Source: Catellatospora methionotrophica (GTDB lineage: Bacteria; Actinomycetota; Actinomycetes; Mycobacteriales; Micromonosporaceae). Taken from it: a stretch of 51,933 nucleotides of DNA. Location: positions 1 through 51,933 of the forward strand of contig NZ_JAAOTJ010000031.1 of the NCBI RefSeq assembly GCF_011297335.1, in the 5' to 3' direction. Positions 27,642-36,278 of this stretch are shown in pieces (positions within the stretch are counted from its first letter, which is position 1; each line of letters opens with the position of its first letter). The position numbers and the translations under genes are program-made. The notes beneath the pieces are model-generated. The model did not search any database. It worked only from the letters and a program-made list of their open reading frames with translations, and was not told the DNA's origin.

Positions 27642-27681
27642 CGGCACCTCTGCGGCGATGGCGGTCGTCGCAGAGGTGCCG
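27642..27681 (+). terminator. Hairpin terminator after the FN3 gene
   Basis: 13-bp perfect stem (27642-27654 with 27669-27681), 14-nt loop, starting 20 bp after the FN3 gene stop. Confidence 0.7.
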
Positions 27682-27865
27682 TGGCGCGGATGCATCGCGG
27701 AAAGACGTACGGTCGCCTTCATGCCATGGTGCTGCGGGCGACCGGGTCGCACGACCGGAAGCCGTACGGTGGCCTCGACGAGTGTCAACCTGGCCAGGAA
27801 GCGTTCACGCATCTGCATGCACGTAGCCGCGACCGAACAGCGGCGTGGGTCGATACGACGACGCG

Positions 27866-28117
27866 ATGTGCCGACTGTTCGGCGCGGTCCTTCGGCAGCT
27901 ACGGGAGCAGACCAGCATCTCCCTGCGCGAACTCCCGAAAGCTGCCTGTACGGCTACAGCCGAATCTCCCGGGTGGAACGCGGCGAACACCTCGTCGACG
28001 CAGCCCTGGTCCCGGTCTTGGACCGAGCACTGGACGCGGGCGGGCTGCTGACCGCGCTGCGATCGCTGCTGCCCGGAGGCCGGATCGGCGGCTACCAGTA
28101 CCGCGAATCTCAAAACC
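27866..28117 (+). pseudogene. XRE-type helix-turn-helix region, broken by frameshifts (5' part of the next gene)
   Basis: From an ATG at 27866 the sequence reads like an actinobacterial XRE regulator N-terminus (RLFGAVLRQLREQTSISLRE). Near 27932-27945 the recognisable protein jumps to the frame one base back (LYGYSRISRVERGEHLVDAA, then VLDRALDAGGLLTALRS). Between about 28085 and 28118 it returns to the first frame, joining the ORF at 28118. The two compensating shifts disrupt the middle of the DNA-binding domain. Either the gene is decaying or the sequence has two errors. Confidence 0.65.
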
Positions 28118-29212
28118 GTGCTGCACCACGGTGGTGGCGATACGGTGACATTGGACCTCAGCTCACCAGCCGGGAGAACGATCAGGGTGAAACTTCCCCG
28201 GCGCGACTTCCACGGTCTGCTGGCCGCAGGTGCACTCCGCACGATGCTGCCCGACGGCATCTGCTCCGACGTGACTGAGCGCGTCCATGGCGCGATCGGC
28301 AACCCGAGACGTACTGACCTGCCAGTTCTCGACTATTTCCGTACGCTTCTTGCCCAGCACTACATGGCTGACAAGGTGCTCGGACCGCGTCACCTGGTCG
28401 AGGTCGTGCGCGCCCAGATCGCAGTGCTGGACAAACTGCGATACGGCAGCAAGCCGGGCACGGCCGAACCCGCGATGCGGCTGCTGGCTCAGTATGCGGA
28501 GTTCGCGGGTTGGCTGTATCAGGACCTCGGAGATGTCACCGCCGCCAAGTACTGGACCGATCGGGCAGCACAGCGGGCACAGGCTGTCGGCGACCATCAA
28601 CTGGCGGCCTACCTGCTGGTGCGCAGGAGCAACATCGCGCTGCTCGATGACGATGCCGTCGACGTGATCGAACTGGCCGCAGCAGCGCGGCGCATGGCGG
28701 GCCCGATCAGCCCCAAGCTGGCGGCACTGGCCACGCAGCAGGAGGCGCGCGGCTGGGCGCTTCGCGCCGAACCTGACCGCTTCCGCCGTCTGATCGACTC
28801 CGCAGCGGACCTACTGCTCGATCACTCCGACGAGGTGGACGACGATGCCCCTGTCTACCTGCACAGCTACGACATGGACACCTTGGAGGAGCAGTCTGCG
28901 AGCGGCTATCGCAGCTGCGGTCAGGCCGACACCGCGATCGCGATTCTCGAACGCCGGGTCGCCGCCGTCCCCGCCGACCATCACCGGGACCGAGCCCACC
29001 AGCTCGCCAAACTAGCCAACGCCGTGCTGCAGACCGCACAGCCCGACCCAGAGCGGGCTGCCGAGATCGGGCTGAGCTGCGTCGATGCCGTCCGGTCCAC
29101 CGGGTCGGCCCGCATCAACGGTGAACTGCTGGTGCTAGATCAAACGCTGCGACAGCGCTGGCCGGGTCTTCGTGGCACGGGAGAACTCCACGAAGCACTG
29201 TCGGTGGCCTGA
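28118..29212 (+). CDS. Helical C-terminal part of an XRE-type regulator (possibly a separate truncated gene)
   Basis: 364 codons from a GTG at 28118, TPR-like helices throughout (RLLAQYAEFAGWLYQDLGDV; LATQQEARGWALRA; DRAHQLAKLANAVLQTAQPD). This is the usual sensor/oligomerisation part of actinobacterial XRE regulators. The opening GGGDTVTLDLSSPAGRTIRV is also seen in intact relatives after the helix-turn-helix. No SD precedes the GTG, so it is more likely the remnant of the frameshifted gene starting at 27866 than an independent gene. It lies 99 bp upstream of the helicase gene and may once have regulated it. Confidence 0.65.
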   Translation: MLHHGGGDTVTLDLSSPAGRTIRVKLPRRDFHGLLAAGALRTMLPDGICSDVTERVHGAIGNPRRTDLPVLDYFRTLLAQHYMADKVLGPRHLVEVVRAQIAVLDKLRYGSKPGTAEPAMRLLAQYAEFAGWLYQDLGDVTAAKYWTDRAAQRAQAVGDHQLAAYLLVRRSNIALLDDDAVDVIELAAAARRMAGPISPKLAALATQQEARGWALRAEPDRFRRLIDSAADLLLDHSDEVDDDAPVYLHSYDMDTLEEQSASGYRSCGQADTAIAILERRVAAVPADHHRDRAHQLAKLANAVLQTAQPDPERAAEIGLSCVDAVRSTGSARINGELLVLDQTLRQRWPGLRGTGELHEALSVA

Positions 29213-29300
29213 ACGCTCCCGGCACCGGCTGTCCGACCTTGCGGATGCACCGTTCGGGCGATATGTCATCGACGCCCCCTGGCGAGCTTCGACGTGTGTT

Positions 29301-29306
29301 TATGAT
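29301..29306 (+). promoter_or_regulatory. -10-like element of the helicase gene
   Basis: TATGAT lies 5 nt before the GTG start at 29312, slightly closer than ideal for a leaderless promoter; no SD is visible. Confidence 0.4.
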
Positions 29307-29311
29307 CCGGG

Positions 29312-32300
29312 GTGACCGACTCCCCCATCATCGGGCTCTACGACAGTCTGCTCACCCAGCCTCTCCTGGAGCAGGTCACCCGCTGGCGGGACGCCGGTCA
29401 CGTGGTCGATCTCGGCGACATCGGCGAAGCCGATGTCGCCCACCTTCTCGGCCGGTTCGTCGGTGAGGCCGCAGCACGGGCACTGTCCGCCGTTCGCGGC
29501 ACGGATGCCCAGGTGGAGCTGGCCAATCAACTGCTGCGCGCGCTCGACGACGCCGCGCTCGTCGAAGCCGGGCCGCAACGGCTGCTCTCCATCATGGCCG
29601 GTGAGCCCGGAACTGAGCCGCTCACCCGCCCGCTGACCTCCCTGTCCGAGGCCGCGCTGCTGACCAACGCGCGGGAGGACCCGCACCTCGCCCACGAACT
29701 CGCCGCCGAGCTGACCAGCGCCGACCACGTCGACCTGCTCTGCGCGTTCGTCAAATGGTCGGGCTTGCGCATCCTGGAGCGACGGCTCGAGGACCTGCAA
29801 CGGCGCGGCGTGCCCCTGCGGGTGATCACCACGACCTACATGGGCGCCACCGAGCGGCGGGCCCTGGATCGCCTCGTCACCGACTTCGGTGCCCAGGTGA
29901 AGATCAGCTACGAGCAGAGCTCCACCCGGCTGCACGCCAAGGCCTGGCTGCTGCGCCGCGAGACCGGCTTCGACACGGCGTACGTCGGCAGCTCCAACCT
30001 GTCCAAAGCGGCCCTGCTCGACGGGCTGGAGTGGAACGTACGGCTGTCGTCGGTCACTACTCCCCGCCTGCTGGACAAGTTCCGGGCGACCTTCGACTCC
30101 TACTGGGATCGCGCCGAGTTCGAGCTCTACGACCCGGCAGAAGACGGTGACCGGCTGGATCAGGCGCTCGCCTCGACTTCCTCCGGCAAGCGGCTGTTCG
30201 AGGTGCCCGCGCTCGTCCCCCACCCCTTCCCGCATCAGCGTGAAATGCTCGAAGACCTCGACCTGCAACGGACCGCCTACGATCGGCACCGCAACCTGCT
30301 GGTCGCGGCCACCGGCACCGGCAAGACCGTCACCGCGGCCTTCGACTACCGCAACCTCCAGCAGCGGCTGGGGCGGCTGCCGAGCCTGCTGTTCGTAGCC
30401 CACCGGCAGGAGATCCTCGCCCAGGCCCTGCACACGTACCGCCAGATCCTGGCCGTTCCCGACTTCGGGGAGATGCACGTCGGCGAGGACCGTACGAAAC
30501 GATGGCGGCACGTCTTCGCCTCGGTGCAGTCGCTGCACCGCACCGTCGGCAATCTGGCGGAGGACCACTTCGACGTGGTGGTCATCGACGAGTTCCACCA
30601 CGCGGAGGCCATGACCTACCGCCGGATCCTCGACCACTTGCAACCACAGGAGCTGCTGGGACTCACCGCCACGCCCGAGCGGGCCGACGGCAAGTGGGTG
30701 CAGGACGAGTTCTTCGACGGGCGTATCGCCTCCGAACTGCGCCTATGGGACGCGCTGCACGCCGATCTGCTCTGCCCGTTCCACTACTTCGGCGTCAACG
30801 ACGAGACCGACCTCACCGGTATCGCCTGGACTCGCGGGGCCTACGACAAGGAGGGCCTCGAAGCCGCCTTCACCGGCAACGAGCAGCGGGCGAGGCTCGT
30901 CTTCAACGCGCTGCGCGACAAGGTCGGCAACCTCGACGAGGTACACGGCCTGGGTTTCTGCGTATCGGTGGCACACGCGCACTACATGGCGGAGTTCTTC
31001 GACAAGCACGGCATTCCGGCGCGGGCCGTCGACGGGTCTACGCCGCCCGAGCAGCGCAAAACCGCACTGGCCGCGTTGCGCAGCGGCGAGGTGAAGTTCC
31101 TGTTCGCCGTCGACCTGTTCAACGAGGGCCTGGACATCCCCGACATCAACACGATCCTGATGCTGCGCCCGACCGAGAGTGCGACCATCTTCCTGCAGCA
31201 GCTCGGCCGTGGCCTGCGCCGTACGCCGGACAAGGCTGTGCTGACCGTGCTGGACTTCGTCGGCCTGCACCGGGCCGAGTTCCGGTTGGAGAACCGGTTC
31301 CAGGCACTGACGGGGTTCGCCCGCGGACGGTTGAGGGACCAGGCCGAGGCGGACTTCCCGCTGCTGCCACCAGGCTGTCAGGTCGTGCTGGACCGGGTGG
31401 CGAAGGAACGGCTCCTCGGCAGCCTCCGCGAGCACCTGAGCGTCAAGGTGAACGTGCTCGCGCAGGAGGTCCGCACCTACGACCAGCCGACGCTTGCCGG
31501 CTACCTGGAGGCCAGCGGCCGGGACATCACCGACGTCTACCGCAGTAACCGGTCCTGGACTTCGCTACTGCGCAAGGCCGGCCGACTCGACCAGGAGCCA
31601 TCGCCCCTCGAGTCCGCGGTCGGCAAGCGGATGCGGGCATTCCTGCACGTCGACGACGCGCGCCGGGCCACCGCGTACGCGCGGCTGGTAGCCGTGGACG
31701 GACCCGCCTACGGGAACCTTTCACCTGCCGAGCAGGCGTACGCCCGGATGCTCGTCTTCTCCGTCTGGCGGGATGGCGGCGGCTTCGCCGACTATGACGA
31801 GGGGCTGGCGCGGCTGCGCGGTGAGCCGCACCTGCGCGACGAGATCCGCCAGATCGTCGAGTACGGGGTCGAACGGCCGCGGCGGCTGGCCAAGCCGCTG
31901 CCGGACGTGCTCTCGCGGGTGCCGCTCGCGATCAACGCCCGCTACTCCGCCGATGAGATCCTGGCCGCACTCGGCTGGGCGGAGCTGGGCGGCGGCCGGG
32001 TGCCGGAGAACATGCGCGAGGGCGTGGCCTGGTCTCCGGCGACGCGGTGTGACGCCCTGCTGGTCACGCTCCGCAAGAACGAGAAGGAGTTCTCCCCGCA
32101 GACCATGTACCGCGACTACGCGCTGACCCCGGAGCTGTTCCACTGGGAGTCACAGAACCGCACCGGCGCGAACTCGTCACCGGGCAGCGGTATCGCGCGC
32201 ACGCCCGCGAAGGCAGCCATGTGCTGCTGTTCACCCGGGAGAGCACCTCCACCGAGCACGGCTATCCCGAGGCGTACGTGTTTCACGGGACGGCTCAGTA

Positions 32301-32440
32301 CGTCGAGCACCGGGGCGAACGGCCGATGGCCGTCACCTGGCGGCTCGACGAGCCGATGCCGGAGGACCTGTTCCGCCGCGCGGCCGTGGCGGCTTGACGG
32401 AGTGTCCCCCGCCACAGCTGGTGATCATCGCCCTGCGTAG
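29312..32440 (+). CDS. PLD-nuclease/SF2-helicase fusion with DUF3427-like C-terminus, 3' frameshift
   Basis: 1042 codons as read. N-terminal phospholipase D-like nuclease region (H208-x-K210, GSSN 226-229), then an SF2 helicase: motif I ATGTGKT (K338), DEFHH (D426, E427), LTATPERADG, and motif VI QQLGRGLRRT. The C-terminal region up to FHWESQN matches DUF3427-type tails. After about 32160 the reading frame becomes unfamiliar, while the frame one base back reads RRELVTGQRYRAHAREGSH and ends at TGA 32395-32397. A 1-nt loss has therefore truncated the conserved tail. Such fusions are associated with DNA restriction or phage defence (inference). GTG start with weak signals. Neighbour to the broken XRE gene. 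Confidence 0.82.
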   Translation: MTDSPIIGLYDSLLTQPLLEQVTRWRDAGHVVDLGDIGEADVAHLLGRFVGEAAARALSAVRGTDAQVELANQLLRALDDAALVEAGPQRLLSIMAGEPGTEPLTRPLTSLSEAALLTNAREDPHLAHELAAELTSADHVDLLCAFVKWSGLRILERRLEDLQRRGVPLRVITTTYMGATERRALDRLVTDFGAQVKISYEQSSTRLHAKAWLLRRETGFDTAYVGSSNLSKAALLDGLEWNVRLSSVTTPRLLDKFRATFDSYWDRAEFELYDPAEDGDRLDQALASTSSGKRLFEVPALVPHPFPHQREMLEDLDLQRTAYDRHRNLLVAATGTGKTVTAAFDYRNLQQRLGRLPSLLFVAHRQEILAQALHTYRQILAVPDFGEMHVGEDRTKRWRHVFASVQSLHRTVGNLAEDHFDVVVIDEFHHAEAMTYRRILDHLQPQELLGLTATPERADGKWVQDEFFDGRIASELRLWDALHADLLCPFHYFGVNDETDLTGIAWTRGAYDKEGLEAAFTGNEQRARLVFNALRDKVGNLDEVHGLGFCVSVAHAHYMAEFFDKHGIPARAVDGSTPPEQRKTALAALRSGEVKFLFAVDLFNEGLDIPDINTILMLRPTESATIFLQQLGRGLRRTPDKAVLTVLDFVGLHRAEFRLENRFQALTGFARGRLRDQAEADFPLLPPGCQVVLDRVAKERLLGSLREHLSVKVNVLAQEVRTYDQPTLAGYLEASGRDITDVYRSNRSWTSLLRKAGRLDQEPSPLESAVGKRMRAFLHVDDARRATAYARLVAVDGPAYGNLSPAEQAYARMLVFSVWRDGGGFADYDEGLARLRGEPHLRDEIRQIVEYGVERPRRLAKPLPDVLSRVPLAINARYSADEILAALGWAELGGGRVPENMREGVAWSPATRCDALLVTLRKNEKEFSPQTMYRDYALTPELFHWESQNRTGANSSPGSGIARTPAKAAMCCCSPGRAPPPSTAIPRRTCFTGRLSTSSTGANGRWPSPGGSTSRCRRTCSAARPWRLDGVSPATAGDHRPA

Positions 32441-32498
32441 CGCCCTGTTGCGACACGCTCGCTGACCCGACCCGCCTGGACGATCCGGCGCAGCGCCG

Positions 32499-32504
32499 TA
32501 GGCT
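32499..32504 (+). promoter_or_regulatory. -10 element of the PAC2 gene (leaderless)
   Basis: TAGGCT (TANNNT) ends exactly 7 nt before the GTG at 32512; no SD is present. Confidence 0.6.
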
Positions 32505-32511
32505 GACAGGC

Positions 32512-33378
32512 GTGACCGAGTTCGACGGCCTTCCTGTCCTGCGTTCCCCCGTCGCCATCGCCGCCTTCGAGGGGTGGAACGACGCCGCTGACGCGTCCAC
32601 TGCCGTGGTCGAGCACCTGGAGCAGGTGTGGGACGCGCGTGAGGTGGCGTCGGTGGACCCGGAGGAGTTCTACGACTTCCAGGTGAACCGGCCGCTGATC
32701 ACCCTGGTCGACGACACGCGCCGCATCGAGTGGCCGAGTACCAAGTTCATGGTCGCCTCGCCGCCCGGCGCGCAGCACGACGTGGTGCTGATCAGGGGCA
32801 TCGAGCCGAGCCTGCGCTGGCGTACGTTCTGCAACGAGATCCTGGAGATCTGTCACAGCCTCGGCATCGAGAAGATCGTCCTGCTGGGGGCGCTGCTGGC
32901 CGATGTGCCCTACAGCCGCCCGCTGCCCATCAGCGGCACGGTGACCGGCAAGCACGCCGGCGAGGAGAAGATCGAACTAACCCCCACGCGGTACGAGGGT
33001 CCGACGGGCATCGTCGGGGTGCTCCAGGACAGCGCCTCCCGCGCGGAGATCGACGCTATGTCGTTCTGGGTGCACGTGCCGCACTACGCGAACAACCCGC
33101 CGTGCCCGAAGGCGACGCTGGCCCTGCTGCACCGCATCGAGGAGGTCCTGGACCTGCCGGTGCCGATGCTGGACCTGGCCGAGGAGTCCGCCGAATGGGA
33201 GGACCGGGTCCGTGCCGCCGCCGCCCAGGACGCCGAACTGGCCGAGTACCTCCGCGACCTCGAAGAGCGCGCCGGTGATGTCGCCAAGCCCCTGTCCGGC
33301 GACGAGATCGCCGTCGAGTTCGAAAAGTACCTCCGCCGCCGCGGCGGCTCCCCCGGCCCCACCCACGGCACCTGGTAA
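32512..33378 (+). CDS. PAC2 family protein
   Basis: 288 residues. Shows the PAC2 pattern: FEGWNDAADAST near the N-terminus, FYDFQVNRPLI, LRWRTFCNEIL and VPYSRPLPISG. It is widespread in actinobacteria and related to archaeal/eukaryotic proteasome assembly chaperone 2; whether it assists the actinobacterial proteasome is not established. The GTG at 32512 is supported by TAGGCT 7 nt upstream. It lies in the same segment as mshC, though separated by a GntR and a membrane gene. The second 77-bp hairpin element follows 38 bp after the stop. Confidence 0.9.
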   Translation: MTEFDGLPVLRSPVAIAAFEGWNDAADASTAVVEHLEQVWDAREVASVDPEEFYDFQVNRPLITLVDDTRRIEWPSTKFMVASPPGAQHDVVLIRGIEPSLRWRTFCNEILEICHSLGIEKIVLLGALLADVPYSRPLPISGTVTGKHAGEEKIELTPTRYEGPTGIVGVLQDSASRAEIDAMSFWVHVPHYANNPPCPKATLALLHRIEEVLDLPVPMLDLAEESAEWEDRVRAAAAQDAELAEYLRDLEERAGDVAKPLSGDEIAVEFEKYLRRRGGSPGPTHGTW

Positions 33379-33416
33379 CCCACCCCACCCCGGGGGCCTC
33401 ACCGTTCCACGCCCCT

Positions 33417-33493
33417 CACTTTCCATAGACGCTGGCCTATGACATCGAAAATGATCGCGATTTTTTCGATGTCATAGGCCAGCGTCTATCAAA
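33417..33493 (+). repeat. 77-bp hairpin element, copy 2
   Basis: Perfect 27-bp arms (33425-33451 and 33463-33489) around an 11-nt loop, framed by CACTTTCC and CAAA exactly as copy 1 at 25932-26008. The outer arm ATAGACGCTGGCCTAT is shared; the inner 11 bp differ. It lies just downstream of the PAC2 stop in the same orientation relative to its upstream gene as copy 1. Confidence 0.88.
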
Positions 33494-33566
33494 GACCAAC
33501 GTGGCCGCCACGGCCGTGGGGCGGGTGTCACAGCCGGTGACACGGCACGTGGGGGGCGACACCGCG

Positions 33567-33591
33567 CCTAGCGGCGTCCTAGGTCGCTAGG
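33567..33591. promoter_or_regulatory. CTAG-rich inverted repeat upstream of the GntR gene
   Basis: Three CTAG tetramers in 25 bp, the last two forming CCTAG-gtcg-CTAGG (33578-33591), 32-45 bp before the GntR ATG. CTAG is normally scarce in such GC-rich genomes. Candidate autoregulatory operator. Confidence 0.45.
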
Positions 33592-33622
33592 TATTCGGAC
33601 AGTGGTGCGGCATGATCGCTTC

Positions 33623-34444
33623 ATGACCGAGATGGGCATCGGCGGGATCAATCCGGGCGCGGCGGAGCATCCGCACCGGCAGATCGCCGCGCAGCTGCGG
33701 GCCAAGATCAGGCGGGGCGACTGGGCTGCCGGGGAGCAGCTGCCCTCGATTCCGGCGCTGGCGCAGTTGTTCGGGGTGGCGAAGCAGACCGTGCAGCGCA
33801 CCATCGACCAGTTGCGGGTCGAGGGGCTGCTGATCACCAAGCCGGGCTCGGGGACGTACGTGCGGGGCACCCGGCGGCGGCTCAACCGGCTGTCCCGCGG
33901 CCGTTACGGCGCGCACCGGGGTTATCACGCGGACCTCGCGGACCGGTACCGCCAGCAGCTCACCGAGGTCACTCGGGCCACTCCGCCGGCCGAGGTCGCC
34001 GACGCGTTCGGGGTGCCGGATGCGACGCTGCTGGTGGTCCGGCGGCATCTGGTGCGTACCCAGGACGCGGTGGTCGAGGTGGGTGCGGCCTGGCTGCGGC
34101 CGCAGGACACCGCGGGCACCGGGCTGGAGCGCCTGGAGTCGTTCGGCCGTCCGCTGTATCAGGAGGTCGAGGAGGTCACCGGCCGCCGGTATGCGACCGC
34201 CACCGACACGATCACCGCCCGGCTCCCGACCCGGGAGGAGGCCGAGCAGCTGCAGATCCGGCCGGACACGCCGGTGCTGCACCTACTGCACGTGGCGTAC
34301 GACGGCGAGCACAAGGTGATCGAGGTCGCGCAGGCGACGTGGCCGGGACCGATGACGACACTGACGGAGGAATACCGGGTGCCCGCGCCACGCCCGGACG
34401 CCGACCTGGACGGAGATCCCGATCCTGGCCTTGTCCTGGGCTAA
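33623..34444 (+). CDS. GntR-family transcriptional regulator with UTRA domain (HutC type)
   Basis: 273 residues. Winged helix-turn-helix at about 20-85 (IAAQLRAKIRRGDWAAGEQL; VAKQTVQRTIDQLRVEGLL; PGSGTYVRG), then a UTRA effector domain (about 100-255; DAVVEVGAAWLRPQD; VLHLLHVAYDGEHKVIEVAQ). The ATG at 33623 is preferred to an in-frame GTG 21 bp upstream; CATGAT lies 6 nt before it, and an SD is absent. The ligand is not evident. No clear target operon is adjacent except the small membrane protein 69 bp downstream. Confidence 0.9.
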   Translation: MTEMGIGGINPGAAEHPHRQIAAQLRAKIRRGDWAAGEQLPSIPALAQLFGVAKQTVQRTIDQLRVEGLLITKPGSGTYVRGTRRRLNRLSRGRYGAHRGYHADLADRYRQQLTEVTRATPPAEVADAFGVPDATLLVVRRHLVRTQDAVVEVGAAWLRPQDTAGTGLERLESFGRPLYQEVEEVTGRRYATATDTITARLPTREEAEQLQIRPDTPVLHLLHVAYDGEHKVIEVAQATWPGPMTTLTEEYRVPAPRPDADLDGDPDPGLVLG

Positions 34445-34513
34445 TCTGCGGACTGTCGGGTGCCCGACACCTTTTCGCCTGCGCACCCGCGCGTTCGCCG
34501 CAAGGATGGTTGC

Positions 34514-34882
34514 ATGACCCTTCGCCGATTCTCCAACGGAGCGCAGGCAGGTGCCGGGAATCGGCCGGACGGCGCGGCTCCGCAGTCCCCGCAGGCGCTG
34601 GTGGCCCTGCTGGGCGCGCTCGTCGTGCTCGTGATCGGAGTAGCGCTGCTGGCGGTGCTGGTGGTCGGCATCGCCGACGGGGTGCCGAGCACCGGCGTGC
34701 TGCTGCTGGGCGCTCTGACCGTCGGGGTTTTCGCCCTGGCCGCCCGGCTGGGTCATGTGGCGCTGACGCTGCGTCGGCAGGCTCGGCAGCCGGTCCGCCC
34801 GGCGCGCGCCCGGCAGGCCCCGCCGCAGCGCCCGTCCCGGGTCGCCGTGCGGCCCCGGCCGCAGCCCCGCCCGCGAGCCTGA
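34514..34882 (+). CDS. Small membrane protein, two transmembrane helices
   Basis: 122 residues. The ATG at 34514 has AAGGA eight bases upstream. A short polar N-terminus is followed by two hydrophobic helices (about 29-53 and 60-80) and a basic Pro/Arg-rich cytoplasmic tail (RQAPPQRPSRVAVRPRPQPR). No family recognised. It is followed by a strong hairpin shared with the convergent mshC gene. Confidence 0.65.
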   Translation: MTLRRFSNGAQAGAGNRPDGAAPQSPQALVALLGALVVLVIGVALLAVLVVGIADGVPSTGVLLLGALTVGVFALAARLGHVALTLRRQARQPVRPARARQAPPQRPSRVAVRPRPQPRPRA

Positions 34883-34898
34883 TCTCCTGAGCCGGGAT

Positions 34899-34933
34899 CG
34901 CGGCGATCCGCGGGGTTCCGCGAGATCGCCGCG
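34899..34933. terminator. Bidirectional terminator between the small membrane gene and mshC
   Basis: 10-bp outer stem (34899-34908 with 34924-34933) plus 5-bp inner stem (34909-34913 with 34918-34922), one bulged base and a GGTT loop, in the 66-bp gap between convergent genes. Confidence 0.75.
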
Positions 34934-34948
34934 CCGGTCGTATCGAGG

Positions 34949-36190
34949 TCAGAGCTTGATGCCCAGGAGGGCGTCGAGGGCCTGGGTCATGAGGGCGGGG
35001 GCCTGGGGGTCGTTGCCCACCCCGGCGAGGGTGTCGTCGGCCCAGGCGTCGATGAGGGCCAGGGCGCCGGGGGTGTCGAGGTCTTCGGCGAGCTTCGCGC
35101 GTACGCCGGCGAGCAGTTCCGCGCCCGAGGGGGCGGTGGCGGCGCGAGCGGCGCGACGCCAGCGGCCGAGGCGGTGTTCGGCGGTCTTGAACACCTCGTC
35201 GGTCCACTGGCGGTCGGCGCGGTAGTGGTCGCCGAGCAGGGCCAGCCGTACGGCCATCGGGTCGACCCTGTCCGAGCGCAGGCGGGACACGAAGACCAGG
35301 TTGCCGCGGGACTTGCTCATCTTCTCGCCGTCCAGGCCGATCATGCCCGCGTGCACGTAGTGCGCCGCGAACGGGGCCTTGCCGGTCAGCACCTCGGCGT
35401 GCGCGGCGCTGCACTCGTGGTGCGGGAACAGCAGGTCGTTGCCGCCGCCCTGCACGTCGATGGTCTCGCCGAGCAGTTCCAGGGCGATGACGGTGCACTC
35501 GATGTGCCAGCCGGGGCGGCCCGCGCCGAGCGCGCCGCCGGGCCACGAGGGCTCGCCGTCGCGGCGGCCGCGCCACAGCAGCGGGTCGAGCGGGTCGCGC
35601 TTGCCGGCGCGTTCGGGGTCGCCGCCGCGCTCGGCGAAGAAGGCCAGCATCTGCTTGCGGGACAGGTTCGACTCGTATCCGAACCGGGGCGCGGCGCTGA
35701 CGTCGAAGTACACGTCGCCGGTGCCGTCCTCCAGCCGGTATGCCGCGCCGCGGTCGAGCAGCTCGGCGACCTTCCCGGCGATGACGGGGATCGACTCGAC
35801 CGCGCCGACGTAGTGGCTCGGCGGGATGATCCGCAGGGCCTCCATGTCCTCGCGGAACAGGGCCGTCTCGCGCATGGCCAGGACCTTCCAGTCCTCGCCG
35901 TCGCGGGCGGCGCGTTCCAGCAGCGGGTCGTCGATGTCGGTGACGTTCTGGACGTAGGCGACGTCGTGCCCGGCGTCGCGCCACATCCGGTTCACCAGGT
36001 CGAATGTGATCATGGTCGCCGCGTGGCCGAGGTGGGTCGCGTCGTACGGCGTGATGCCGCAGACGTACATCGTCGCGCGCCCGCCCACCGGGCGGCTGGG
36101 GAAGGCGCCCTGGCGTGCGGAGTCGAACAGAGCCAGCGGCTGGCCGGCGCCAGGCAGGCGCGGGACGTCAAGACCGGACCACGTTTCCAT
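34949..36190 (-). CDS. mshC: Mycothiol biosynthesis cysteine ligase MshC
   Basis: 413 residues. Joins cysteine to GlcN-Ins using ATP in mycothiol synthesis; the fold is that of class I cysteinyl-tRNA synthetase. Visible are CGITPYD (44-50) with the HIGH-like THLGH (52-56), zinc ligand candidates C44, C232 and H257, and KMSKS (290-294). The length (about 410) and lack of a tRNA-binding C-domain distinguish it from cysS. The ATG at 36190 has TAGGCT 6 nt upstream on the minus strand and no SD, so the transcript is probably leaderless. Divergent from the DUF3090 gene. Confidence 0.95.
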   Translation of the reverse strand: METWSGLDVPRLPGAGQPLALFDSARQGAFPSRPVGGRATMYVCGITPYDATHLGHAATMITFDLVNRMWRDAGHDVAYVQNVTDIDDPLLERAARDGEDWKVLAMRETALFREDMEALRIIPPSHYVGAVESIPVIAGKVAELLDRGAAYRLEDGTGDVYFDVSAAPRFGYESNLSRKQMLAFFAERGGDPERAGKRDPLDPLLWRGRRDGEPSWPGGALGAGRPGWHIECTVIALELLGETIDVQGGGNDLLFPHHECSAAHAEVLTGKAPFAAHYVHAGMIGLDGEKMSKSRGNLVFVSRLRSDRVDPMAVRLALLGDHYRADRQWTDEVFKTAEHRLGRWRRAARAATAPSGAELLAGVRAKLAEDLDTPGALALIDAWADDTLAGVGNDPQAPALMTQALDALLGIKL

Positions 36191-36196
36191 GGCGCC

Positions 36197-36202
36197 AGCC
36201 TA
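36197..36202 (-). promoter_or_regulatory. -10 element of mshC (leaderless)
   Basis: TAGGCT on the minus strand, 6 nt before the mshC ATG at 36190; no SD is visible. Confidence 0.5.
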
Positions 36203-36265
36203 ACCAGCTTTATGCCGAGAGCGGATCTCCCCTGGCGCGGTTACCCGCTTGCGCGGGCGTGACGC

Positions 36266-36271
36266 TAGGGT
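36266..36271 (+). promoter_or_regulatory. -10 element of the DUF3090 gene (leaderless)
   Basis: TAGGGT (TANNNT) ends exactly 7 nt before the ATG at 36279; no SD. Confidence 0.6.
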
Positions 36272-36278
36272 CGAAGGC

